This document shows positions 11,601-23,940 of a stretch of DNA of 64,000 nucleotides, piece by piece; positions within the stretch are counted from its first letter, which is position 1, and every line of letters starts with the position of its first letter. The notes below the pieces were generated by a model. That model had not been told where the DNA came from. It saw only the letters and a program-made list of their open reading frames with translations, and made no database searches. This DNA comes from Tubulanus polymorphus (lineage: Eukaryota > Nemertea > Palaeonemertea > Tubulaniformes > Tubulanidae). Location of the stretch: NCBI RefSeq assembly GCF_964204645.1, contig NC_134028.1, forward strand, positions 248,001 to 312,000. The letters are read 5' to 3'. The translations under genes and the position numbers were made by a program.

Positions 11601-14600
11601 ATAAATAGCCAGATAATTCTGAATCTTTCCACCTATCTATTTGAAATCAGTTCAATACGCCTTAGCCCATCTTTTCAGATTCAGTCCATCATCTTCAGAA
11701 CCAAAGGCAGCCAGAAAATTCTGATTCTTTCCACCTATCTATTTGAAATCAGTTCAGTTCACCCTAACCCATCAATTAAGTTAGAATTCATCATCTTTAG
11801 GACCCTATTTTGCAAGAAAAATCTGTATCTTTCAGTCCATCTACTCGAAATCAGTTCAGTTTACCTTAACCTATCATTTCAGATCGAGTCCATCATCTTC
11901 AAGAGCATAAATAGCCAGGAAATTCTTAATCTTTCGACCTATCTATTTGAAATCAGTTCAATACGCCTTAACCCATCTTTTCAGATTGAGTCCATCATCT
12001 TCAGAACCAAAGGCAGCAAGAAAATTCTGATTCTTTCAACCTATCTATTTGAAATCAGTTCAGTACACCCTAACCGATCATTTAAGATAGAACTCATCAT
12101 CTTTAGGACCCTATTTTGCAAGAAAAATCTGTATCTTTCAGTCCATCTGCTCGAAATCAGTTCAGTTTACCTTAACCTATCATTTCAGATCGAGTCCATC
12201 ATCTTCAGGAGCATAAATAGCCATAAAATTCTTAATCTTTCCACCTATCTATTTGAAATCAGTTCAATACGCCTTAACACATCTTTTCAGATTGAATCCA
12301 TCATCTTCAGAACCAAAAGCAGCCAGAAAATTCTTAATCTTTCAACCTATCTATTTGAAATCAGTTCAGTACACCCTAACCCATCAATTAAGATAGAATT
12401 CATCATCTTTAGGACCCAATTTTGCAAGAAAAATCTGTATCTTTCAGTCCATCTACTCGAAATCAGTTCAGTTTAGCTTAACCTATCATTTCAGATCGAG
12501 TCCATCATCTTCAGGAGCATAAATAGCCAGAAAATTCTTAATCTTTCCACCTATCTATTTGAAATCAGTTCAATACGCCTTAGCCCATCTTTTCAGATTG
12601 AGTCCATCATCTTCAGAACCAAAGGCAGCCAGAAAATTCTGATTCTTTCCACCTATCTATTTGAAATCAGTTCAGTTCACCCTAACCCATCAATTAAGAT
12701 AGAATTCATTATCTTTAGGACCCTATTTTGCAAGAAAAATCTGTATCTTTCAGTCCATCTACTCGAAATCAGTTCAGTTTACCTTAACCTATCATTTCAG
12801 ATCGAGTCCATCATCTTCAGGAGCATAAATAGCCAGAAAATTCTTAATCTTTCCACCTATCTATTTGAAATCAGTTCAATACGCCTTAACCCATCTTTTC
12901 AGATTGAGTCCATCATCTTCAGAACCAAAGGCAGCAAGAAAATTCTGATTCTTTCAACCTATCTATTTGAAATCAGTTCAGTACACCCTAACCCATCAAT
13001 TAAGATAGAATTCATCATCTTTAGGACCCTATTTTGCAAGAAAAATCTGTATCTTTCAGTCCATCTACTCGAAATCAGTTCAGTTTACCTTAACCTATCA
13101 TTTCAGATCGAGGCCATCATCTTCAGGAGCATAAATAACCAGAAAATTCTTAATCTTTCAACCTATCTGTTTGAAATCAGTTCAGTACACCCTAACCCAT
13201 CAATTAAGATAGAATTCATCATCTTTAGGACCCTATTTTGCAAGAAAAATCTGTATCTTTCAGTCCATCTACTCGAAATCAGTTCAGTTTACCTTAACCT
13301 ATCATTTCAGATCGAGTCCATCATCTTCAGGAGCATAAATAGCCAGAAAATTCTTAATCTTTCCACCTATCTATTTGAAATCAGTTCAATACGCCTTAGC
13401 CCATCTTTTCAGATTCAGTCCATCATCTTCAGAACCAAAGGCAGCCAGAAAATTCTGATTCTTTCCACCTATCTATTTGAAATCAGTTCAGTTCACCCTA
13501 ACCCATCAATTAAGATAGAATTCATCATCTTTAGGACCCTATTTTGCAAGAAAAATCTGTATCTTTCAGTCCATCTATTCGAAATCAGTTCAGTTTACCT
13601 TAACCTATCATTTCAGATCGAGTCCATCATCTTCAGGAGCATAAATAGCCAGAAAATTCGTAATCTTTCCACCTATCTATTTGAAATCAGTTCAGTACAC
13701 CCTAACCCATCAATTAAGATAGAACTCATCATCTTTAGGACCCTATTTTGCAAGAAAAATCTGTATCTTTCAGTCCATCTACTCGAAATCAGTTCAGTCT
13801 ACCTTAACCTATCATTTCAGATCGAGTCCATCATCTTCAGGAGCATAAATAGCCAGAAAATTCTTAATCTTTCCACCTATCTATTTGAAATCAGTTCAAT
13901 ACGCCTTAACACATCTTTTCAGATTGAATCCATCATCTTCAGAACCAAAAGCAGCCAGAAAATTCTGATTCTTTCAACCTATCTATTTGAAATCAGTTCA
14001 GTACACCCTAACCCATCAATTAAGATAGAATTCATCATCTTTAGGACCCTATTTTGCAAGAAAAATCTGTTTCTTTCAGTCCATCTACTCGAAATCAGTT
14101 CAGTTTACCTTAACCTATCATTTCAGATCGAGTCCATCATCTTCAGGAGCATAAATAGCAAGGAAATTCTTAATCTTTCCACCTATCTATTTGAAATCAG
14201 TTCAATACGCCTTAACACATCTTTTCAGATTGAATCCATCATCTTCAGAACCAAAAGCAGCCAGAAAATTCTGATTCTTTCAACCTATCTATTTGAAATC
14301 AGTTCAGTACACCCTAACCCATCAATTAAGATAGAATTCATCATCTTTAGGACCCTATTTTGCAAGAAAAATCTGTATCTTTCAGTCCATCTACTCGAAA
14401 TCAGTTCAGTTTACCTTAACCTATCATTTCAGATCGAGTCCATCATCTTCAGGAGCATAAATAGCCAGAAAATTCTTAATCTTTCCACCTATCTATTTGA
14501 AATCAGTTCAATACGCCTTAACACATCTTTTCAGATTGAATCCATCATCTTCAGAACCAAAAGCAGCCAGAAAATTCTTAATCTTTCAACCTATCTATTT

Positions 14601-14688
14601 GAAATCAGTTCAGTACACCCTAACCCATCAATTAAGATAGAATTCATCATCTTTAGGACCCTATTTTGCAAGAAAAATCTGTATCTTT
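8671..14688 (+). repeat. Left-domain HOR, full copy 2 (6018 bp, 59 subunits)
   Basis: A near-identical copy of 2653-8670 at an offset of exactly 6018 bp. By eye I find about eight substitutions between the two and no length change. Changes private to this copy include tgtaatc near 9094, gttccatacg near 11348, catgtcag near 11572, tttagctta near 12475 (an in-frame TAG) and ctgtttc near 14072. That is roughly 0.1% divergence, far below the difference between A, B and C, so homogenisation at the HOR level is recent. Confidence 0.93.
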
Positions 14689-17600
14689 CAGTCCGTCTAC
14701 TCGAAATCAGTTCAGTTTACCTTAACCTATCATTTCAGATCGAGTCCATCATCTTCAGGAGCATAAATAGCCAGAAAATTCTTAATCTTTCCACCTATCT
14801 ATTTGAAATCAGTTCAATACGCCTTAGCCCATCTTTTCAGATTGAGTCCATCATCTTCAGAACCAAAGGCAGCCAGAAAATTCTGATTCTTTCCACCTAT
14901 CTATTTGAAATCAGTTCAGTTCACCCTAACCCATCAATTAAGATAGAATTCATCATCTTTAGGACCCTATTTTGCAAGAAAAATCTGTATCTTTCAGTCC
15001 ATCTACTCGAAATCAGTTCAGTTTACCTTAACCTATCATTTCAGATCGAGTCCATCATCTTCAGGAGCATAAATAGCCAGAAAATTCTTAATCTTTCCAC
15101 CTATCCATTTGAAATCAGTTCAGTACACCCTAACCCATCAATTAAGATAGAATTCATCATCTTTAGGACCCTATTTTGCAAGAAAAATCTGTATCTTTCA
15201 GTCCATCTACTCGAAATCAGTTCAGTTTACCTTAACCTATCATTTCAGATCGAGTCCATCATCTTCAGGAGCATAAATAGCCAGAAAATTCTTAATCTTT
15301 CCACCTATCTATTTGAAATCAGTTCAATACGCCTTAGCCCATCTTTTCAGATTGAGTCCATCATCTTCAGAACCAAAGGCAGCCAGAAAATTCTGATTCT
15401 TTCCATCTATCTATTTGAAATCAGTTCAGTTCACCCTAACTCATCAATTAAGATAGAATTCATCATCTTTAGGACCCTATTTTGCAAGAAAAATCTGTAT
15501 CTTTCAGTCCATCTACTCGAAATCAGTTCAGTTTACCTTAACCTATCATTTCAGATCGAGTCCATCATCTTCAGGAGCATAAATAGCCAGAAAATTCTTA
15601 ATCTTTCCACCTATCTATTTGAAATCAGTTCAATACGCCTTAGCCCATCTTTTCAGATTGAGTCCATCATCTTCAGAACCAAAGGCAGCCAGAAAATTCT
15701 GATTCTTTCCACCTATCTATTTGAAATCAGTTCAGTTCACCCTAACCCATCAATTAAGTTAGAATTCATCATCTTTAGGACCCTATTTTGCAAGAAAAAT
15801 CTGTATCTTTCAGTCCATCTACTCGAAATCAGTTCAGTTTACCTTAACCTATCATTTCAGATCGAGTCCATCATCTTCAAGAGCATAAATAGCCAGGAAA
15901 TTCTTAATCTTTCGACCTATCTATTTGAAATCAGTTCAATACGCCTTAACCCATCTTTTCAGATTGAGTCCATCATCTTCAGAACCAAAGGCAGCAAGAA
16001 AATTCTGATTCTTTCAACCTATCTATTTGAAATCAGTTCAGTACACCCTAACCGATCATTTAAGATAGAACTCATCATCTTTAGGACCCTATTTTGCAAG
16101 AAAAATCTGTATCTTTCAGTCCATCTGCTCGAAATCAGTTCAGTTTACCTTAACCTATCATTTCAGATCGAGTCCATCATCTTCAGGAGCATAAATAGCC
16201 ATAAAATTCTTAATCTTTCCACCTATCTATTTGAAATCAGTTCAATACGCCTTAACACATCTTTTCAGATTGAATCCATCATCTTCAGAACCAAAAGCAG
16301 CCAGAAAATTCTTAATCTTTCAACCTATCTATTTGAAATCAGTTCAGTACACCCTAACCCATCAATTAAGATAGAATTCATCATCTTTAGGACCCAATTT
16401 TGCAAGAAAAATCTGTATCTTTCAGTCCATCTACTCGAAATCAGTTCAGTTTACCTTAACCTATCATTTCAGATCGAGTCCATCATCTTCAGGAGCATAA
16501 ATAGCCAGAAAATTCTTAATCTTTCCACCTATCTATTTGAAATCAGTTCAATACGCCTTAGCCCATCTTTTCAGATTGAGTCCATCATCTTCAGAACCAA
16601 AGGCAGCCAGAAAATTCTGATTCTTTCCACCTATCTATTTGAAATCAGTTCAGTTCACCCTAACCCATCAATTAAGATAGAATTCATTATCTTTAGGACC
16701 CTATTTTGCAAGAAAAATCTGTATCTTTCAGTCCATCTACTCGAAATCAGTTCAGTTTACCTTAACCTATCATTTCAGATCGAGTCCATCATCTTCAGGA
16801 GCATAAATAGCCAGAAAATTCTTAATCTTTCCACCTATCTATTTGAAATCAGTTCAATACGCCTTAACCCATCTTTTCAGATTGAGTCCATCATCTTCAG
16901 AACCAAAGGCAGCAAGAAAATTCTGATTCTTTCAACCTATCTATTTGAAATCAGTTCAGTACACCCTAACCCATCAATTAAGATAGAATTCATCATCTTT
17001 AGGACCCTATTTTGCAAGAAAAATCTGTATCTTTCAGTCCATCTACTCGAAATCAGTTCAGTTTACCTTAACCTATCATTTCAGATCGAGGCCATCATCT
17101 TCAGGAGCATAAATAACCAGAAAATTCTTAATCTTTCAACCTATCTGTTTGAAATCAGTTCAGTACACCCTAACCCATCAATTAAGATAGAATTCATCAT
17201 CTTTAGGACCCTATTTTGCAAGAAAAATCTGTATCTTTCAGTCCATCTACTCGAAATCAGTTCAGTTTACCTTAACCTATCATTTCAGATCGAGTCCATC
17301 ATCTTCAGGAGCATAAATAACCAGAAAATTCTTAATCTTTCCACCTATCTATTTGAAATCAGTTCAATACGCCTTAGCCCATCAATTAAGATAGAATTCA
17401 TCATCTTTAGGACCCTATTTTGCAAGAAAAATCTGTATCTTTCAGTCCATCTACTCGAAATCAGTTCAGTTTACCTTAACCTATCATTTCAGATCGAGTC
17501 CATCATCTTCAGGAGCATAAATAGCCAGAAAATTCTTAATCTTTCCACCTATCTATTTGAAATCAGTTCAATACGCCTTAGCCCATCTTTTCAGATTCAG

Positions 17601-17693
17601 TCCATCATCTTCAGAACCAAAGGCAGCCAGAAAATTCTTAATATTTCCACCTATCTGTTTGAAATCAGTTCAGTTCACCCTAACCCATCAATT
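12477..17693 (+). other. 5.2-kb stop-free stretch without any start codon
   Basis: Lies between an in-frame TAG at 12474-12476 (tttagctta variant) and a TAG at 17694-17696 (atttagatag variant). About 1739 codons are open in the satellite frame, yet no in-frame ATG, GTG or TTG was noticed. It shows that openness belongs to the repeat consensus and is not linked to starts. Confidence 0.4.
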
Positions 17694-18870
17694 TAGATAG
17701 AATTCATCATCTTTAGGACCCTATTTTGCAAGAAAAATCTGTATCTTTCAGTCCATCTATTCGAAATCAGTTCAGTTTACCTTAACCTATCATTTCAGAT
17801 CGAGTCCATCATCTTCAGGAGCATAAATAGCCAGAAAATTCGTAATCTTTCCACCTATCTATTTGAAATCAGTTCAGTACACCCTAACCCATCAATTAAG
17901 ATAGAACTCATCATCTTTAGGACCCTATTTTGCAAGAAAAATCTGTATCTTTCAGTCCATCTACTCGAAATCAGTTCAGTCTACCTTAACCTATCATTTC
18001 AGATCGAGTCCATCATCTTCAGGAGCATAAATAGCCAGAAAATTCTTAATCTTTCCACCTATCTATTTGAAATCAGTTCAATACGCCTTAACACATCTTT
18101 TCAGATTGAATCCATCATCTTCAGAACCAAAAGCAGCCAGAAAATTCTGATTCTTTCAACCTATCTATTTGAAATCAGTTCAGTACACCCTAACCCATCA
18201 ATTAAGATAGAATTCATCATCTTTAGGACCCTATTTTGCAAGAAAAATCTGTATCTTTCAGTCCATCTACTCGAAATCAGTTCAGTTTACCTTAACCTAT
18301 CATTTCAGATCGAGTCCATCATCTTCAGGAGCATAAATAGCAAGGAAATTCTTAATCTTTCCACCTATCTATTTGAAATCAGTTCAATACGCCTTAACAC
18401 ATCTTTTCAGATTGAATCCATCATCTTCAGAACCAAAAGCAGCCAGAAAATTCTGATTCTTTCAACCTATCTATTTGAAATCAGTTCAGTACACCCTAAC
18501 CCATCAATTAAGATAGAATTCATCATCTTTAGGACCCTATTTTGCAAGAAAAATCTGTATCTTTCAGTCCATCTACTCGAAATCAGTTCAGTTTACCTTA
18601 ACCTATCATTTCAGATCGAGTCCATCATCTTCAGGAGCATAAATAGCCAGAAAATTCTTAATCTTTCCACCTATCTATTTGAAATCAGTTCAATACGCCT
18701 TAACACATCTTTTCAGATTGAATCCATCATCTTCAGAACCAAAAGCAGCCAGAAAATTCTTAATCTTTCAACCTATCTATTTGAAATCAGTTCAGTACAC
18801 CCTAACCCATCAATTAAGATAGAATTCATCATCTTTAGGACCCTATTTTGCAAGAAAAATCTGTATCTTT
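14689..18870 (+). repeat. Left-domain HOR, deleted copy (4182 bp, 41 subunits)
   Basis: Begins like the full unit, but between about 15660 and 15740 jumps to sequence matching about 11700-11770 of the previous copy, skipping 2040 bp (20 subunits). The landmark attaagttag confirms this: 3103 bases into the full unit but 1063 into this one. Later, two subunits are gained around 17230-17430, including the hybrid B/C subunit at 17331. The C near 17640-17700 has the atatttcc and atttagatag forms in place of the expected one. Net result is 6018 minus 2040 plus 204. Confidence 0.88.
17331..17432 (+). repeat. Hybrid B/C subunit
   Basis: The subunit opens as B (cttaatctttccacc, then ttcaatacgccttagccc) but after ccatc continues as C (aattaagatagaattc and aggaccc). 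The switch falls in the shared cccatc near 17380. It is exactly 102 bp, so the exchange was in register. A follows on both sides, giving an A-(B/C) dimer. Confidence 0.9.
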
Positions 18871-21726
18871 CAGTCCGTCTACTCGAAATCAGTTCAGTTT
18901 ACCTTAACCTATCATTTCAGATCGAGTCCATCATCTTCAGGAGCATAAATAGCCAGAAAATTCTTAATCTTTCCACCTATCTATTTGAAATCAGTTCAAT
19001 ACGCCTTAGCCCATCTTTTCAGATTGAGTCCATCATCTTCAGAACCAAAGGCAGCCAGAAAATTCTGATTCTTTCCACCTATCTATTTGAAATCAGTTCA
19101 GTTCACCCTAACCCATCAATTAAGATAGAATTCATCATCTTTAGGACCCTATTTTGCAAGAAAAATCTGTATCTTTCAGTCCATCTACTCGAAATCAGTT
19201 CAGTTTACCTTAACCTATCATTTCAGATCGAGTCCATCATCTTCAGGAGCATAAATAGCCAGAAAATTCTTAATCTTTCCACCTATCCATTTGAAATCAG
19301 TTCAGTACACCCTAACCCATCAATTAAGATAGAATTCATCATCTTTAGGACCCTATTTTGCAAGAAAAATCTGTATCTTTCAGTCCATCTACTCGAAATC
19401 AGTTCAGTTTACCTTAACCTATCATTTCAGATCGAGTCCATCATCTTCAGGAGCATAAATAGCCAGAAAATTCTTAATCTTTCCACCTATCTATTTGAAA
19501 TCAGTTCAATACGCCTTAGCCCATCTTTTCAGATTGAGTCCATCATCTTCAGAACCAAAGGCAGCCAGAAAATTCTGATTCTTTCCATCTATCTATTTGA
19601 AATCAGTTCAGTTCACCCTAACTCATCAATTAAGATAGAATTCATCATCTTTAGGACCCTATTTTGCAAGAAAAATCTGTATCTTTCAGTCCATCTACTC
19701 GAAATCAGTTCAGTTTACCTTAACCTATCATTTCAGATCGAGTCCATCATCTTCAGGAGCATAAATAGCCAGAAAATTCTTAATCTTTCCACCTATCTAT
19801 TTGAAATCAGTTCAATACGCCTTAGCCCATCTTTTCAGATTGAGTCCATCATCTTCAGAACCAAAGGCAGCCAGAAAATTCTGATTCTTTCCACCTATCT
19901 ATTTGAAATCAGTTCAGTTCACCCTAACTCATCAATTAAGATAGAATTCATCATCTTTAGGACCCTATTTTGCAAGAAAAATATGTATCTTTCAGTCCAT
20001 CTACTCGAAATCAGTTCAGTTTACCTTAACCTATCATTTTAGATCGAGTCCATCATCTTCAGGAGCATAAATAACCAGAAAATTCTTAATCTTTCAACCT
20101 ATCTGTTTGAAATCAGTTCAGTACACCCTAACCCATCAATTAAGATAGAATTCATCATCTTTAGGACCCTATTTTGCAAGAAAAATCTGTATCTTTCAGT
20201 CCATCTACTCGAAATCAGTTCAGTTTACCTTAACCTATCATTTCAGATCGAGTCCATCATCTTCAGGAGCATAAATAACCAGAAAATTCTTAATCTTTCC
20301 ACCTATCTATTTGAAATCAGTTCAATACGCCTTAGCCCATCTTTTCAGATTCAGTCCATCATCTTCAGAACCAAAGGCAGCCAGAAAATTCTTAATCTTT
20401 CCACCTTTCTGTTTGAAATCAGTTCAGTTCACCCTAACCCATCAATTTAGATAGAATTCATCATCTTTAGGACCCTATTTTGCAAGAAAAACCTGTATCT
20501 TTCAGTCCATCTGCTCGAAATCAGTTCAGTTTACCTTAACCTATCATTTCAGATCGAGTCCATCATCTTCAGGAGCATAAATAGCCAGAAAATTCTTAAT
20601 CTTTCCACCTATCTATTTGAAATCAGTTCAATACGCCTTAACACATCTTTTCAGATTGAATCCATCATCTTCAGAACCAAAAGCAGCCAGAAAATTCTGA
20701 TTCTTTCAACCTATCTATTTGAAATCAGTTCAGTACACCCTAACCCATCAATTAAGATAGAACTCATCATCTTTAGGACCCTATTTTGCAAGAAAAATCT
20801 GTATCTTTCAGTCCATCTGCTCCAAATCAGTTCAGTTTACCTTAACCTATCATTTCAGATCGAGTCCATCATCTTCAGGAGCATAAATAGCCAGAAAATT
20901 CTTAATCTTTCCACCTATCTATTTGAAATCAGTTCAATACGCCTTAACACATCTTTTCAGATTGAATCCATCATCTTCAGAACCAAAAGCAGCCAGAAAA
21001 TTCTTAATCTTTCAACCTATCTATTTGAAATCAGTTCAGTACACCCTAACCCATCAATTAAGATAGAATTCATCATCTTTAGGACCCTATTTTGTAAGAA
21101 AAATCTGTATCTTTCAGTCCATCTACTTGAAATCAGTTCAGTTTACCTTAACCTATCATTTCAGATCGAGTCCATCATCTTCAGGAGCATAAATAGCCAG
21201 AAAATTCTTAATCTTTCCACCTATCTATTTGAAATCAGTTCAATACGCCTTAGCCCATCTTTTCAGATTGAGTCCATCATCTTCAGAACCAAAGGCAGCC
21301 AGAAAATTCTGATTCTTTCAACCTATCTATTTGAAATCAGTTCAGTTCACCCTAACCCATCAATTAAGATAGAATTCATCATCTTTAGGACCCTATTTTG
21401 CAAGAAAAATCTGTATCTTTCAGTCCATCTACTCGAAATCAGTTCAGTTTACCTTAACCTATCATTTCAGATCGAGTCCATCATCTTCAGGAGCATAAAT
21501 AGCCAGAAAATTCTTAATCTTTCCACCTATCTATTTGAAATCAGTTCAATACGCCTTAACACATCTTTTCAGATTGAATCCATCATCTTCAGAACCAAAA
21601 GCAGCCAGAAAATTCTTAATCTTTCAACCTATCTATTTGAAATCAGTTCAGTACACCCTAACCCATCAATTAAGATAGAATTCATCATCTTTAGGACCCT
21701 ATTTTGCAGGAAAAATCTGTATCTTT
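18871..21726 (+). repeat. Left-domain HOR, short copy (28 subunits)
   Basis: Runs between cagtccgtct markers at 18871 and 21727. It carries private variants aaaatatgtatc (near 19980), catttt before agatcg (near 20037), cacctttctg (20405), ctgctccaaatc (near 20818), ttttgtaag (near 21095) and tttgcagg (near 21706). The last four recur 1836 bp downstream. The right half resembles 1201-2652, sharing ctacttgaaatc. Confidence 0.85.
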
Positions 21727-23940
21727 CAGTCCGTCTACTCGAAATCAGTTCAGTTTACCTTAACCTATCATTTCAGATCGAGTCCATCATCTTCAGGAGC
21801 ATAAATAGCCAGAAAATTCTTAATCTTTCCACCTATCTATTTGAAATCAGTTCAATACGCCTTAGCCCATCTTTTCAGATTGAGTCCATCATCTTCAGAA
21901 CCAAAGGCAGCCAGAAAATTCTGATTCTTTCCACCTATCTATTTGAAATCAGTTCAGTTCACCCTAACCCATCAATTAAGATAGAATTCATCATCTTTAG
22001 GACCCTATTTTGCAAGAAAAATCTGTATCTTTCAGTCCATCTACTCGAAATCAGTTCAGTTTACCTTAACCTATCATTTCAGATCGAGTCCATCATCTTC
22101 AGGAGCATAAATAACCAGAAAATTCTTAATCTTTCCACCTATCTATTTGAAATCAGTTCAATACGCCTTAGCCCATCTTTTCAGATTCAGTCCATCATCT
22201 TCAGAACCAAAGGCAGCCAGAAAATTCTTAATCTTTCCACCTTTCTGTTTGAAATCAGTTCAGTTCACCCTAACCCATCAATTTAGATAGAATTCATCAT
22301 CTTTAGGACCCTATTTTGCAAGAAAAACCTGTATCTTTCAGTCCATCTGCTCGAAATCAGTTCAGTTTACCTTAACCTATCATTTCAGATCGAGTCCATC
22401 ATCTTCAGGAGCATAAATAGCCAGAAAATTCTTAATCTTTCCACCTATCTATTTGAAATCAGTTCAATACGCCTTAACACATCTTTTCAGATTGAATCCA
22501 TCATCTTCAGAACCAAAAGCAGCCAGAAAATTCTGATTCTTTCAACCTATCTATTTGAAATCAGTTCAGTACACCCTAACCCATCAATTAAGATAGAACT
22601 CATCATCTTTAGGACCCTATTTTGCAAGAAAAATCTGTATCTTTCAGTCCATCTGCTCCAAATCAGTTCAGTTTACCTTAACCTATCATTTCAGATCGAG
22701 TCCATCATCTTCAGGAGCATAAATAGCCAGAAAATTCTTAATCTTTCCACCTATCTATTTGAAATCAGTTCAATACGCCTTAACACATCTTTTCAGATTG
22801 AATCCATCATCTTCAGAACCAAAAGCAGCCAGAAAATTCTTAATCTTTCAACCTATCTATTTGAAATCAGTTCAGTACACCCTAACCCATCAATTAAGAT
22901 AGAATTCATCATCTTTAGGACCCTATTTTGTAAGAAAAATCTGTATCTTTCAGTCCATCTACTTGAAATCAGTTCAGTTTACCTTAACCTATCATTTCAG
23001 ATCGAGTCCATCATCTTCAGGAGCATAAATAGCCAGAAAATTCTTAATCTTTCCACCTATCTATTTGAAATCAGTTCAATACGCCTTAGCCCATCTTTTC
23101 AGATTGAGTCCATCATCTTCAGAACCAAAGGCAGCCAGAAAATTCTGATTCTTTCAACCTATCTATTTGAAATCAGTTCAGTTCACCCTAACCCATCAAT
23201 TAAGATAGAATTCATCATCTTTAGGACCCTATTTTGCAAGAAAAATCTGTATCTTTCAGTCCATCTACTCGAAATCAGTTCAGTTTACCTTAACCTATCA
23301 TTTCAGATCGAGTCCATCATCTTCAGGAGCATAAATAGCCAGAAAATTCTTAATCTTTCCACCTATCTATTTGAAATCAGTTCAATACGCCTTAACACAT
23401 CTTTTCAGATTGAATCCATCATCTTCAGAACCAAAAGCAGCCAGAAAATTCTTAATCTTTCAACCTATCTATTTGAAATCAGTTCAGTACACCCTAACCC
23501 ATCAATTAAGATAGAATTCATCATCTTTAGGACCCTATTTTGCAGGAAAAATCTGTATCTTTCAGTCCGTCTACTCGAAATCAGTTCAGTTTACCTTAAC
23601 CTATCATTTCAGATCGAGTCCATCATCTTCAGGAGCATAAATAGCCAGAAAATTCTTAATCTTTCCACCTATCTATTTGAAATCAGTTCAATACGCCTTA
23701 GCCCATCTTTTCAGATTGAGTCCATCATCTTCAGAACCAAAGGCAGCCAGAAAATTCTGATTCTTTCCACCTATCTATTTGAAATCAGTTCAGTTCACCC
23801 TAACCCATCAATTAAGATAGAATTCATCATCTTTAGGACCCTATTTTGCAAGAAAAATCTGTATCTTTCAGTCCATCTACTCGAAATCAGTTCAGTTTAC
23901 CTTAACCTATCATTTCAGATCGAGTCCATCATCTTCAGGA
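20200..23940 (+). repeat. 1836-bp local tandem duplication (18 subunits, two copies)
   Basis: Private variants recur at exactly +1836: cacctttctg at 20405 and 22241, ttttgtaag at about 21095 and 22931, tttgcagg at about 21706 and 23542, and the marker cagtccgtct at 21727 and 23563. The 1836 periodicity starts between about 20125 and 20275, where gtacaccc differs from gttcaccc upstream, and ends near 23940, where ataaatagcc replaces ataaataacc. No differences between the copies were noticed, so this duplication is very young. Boundaries are approximate because flanking subunits are nearly identical. Confidence 0.9.
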
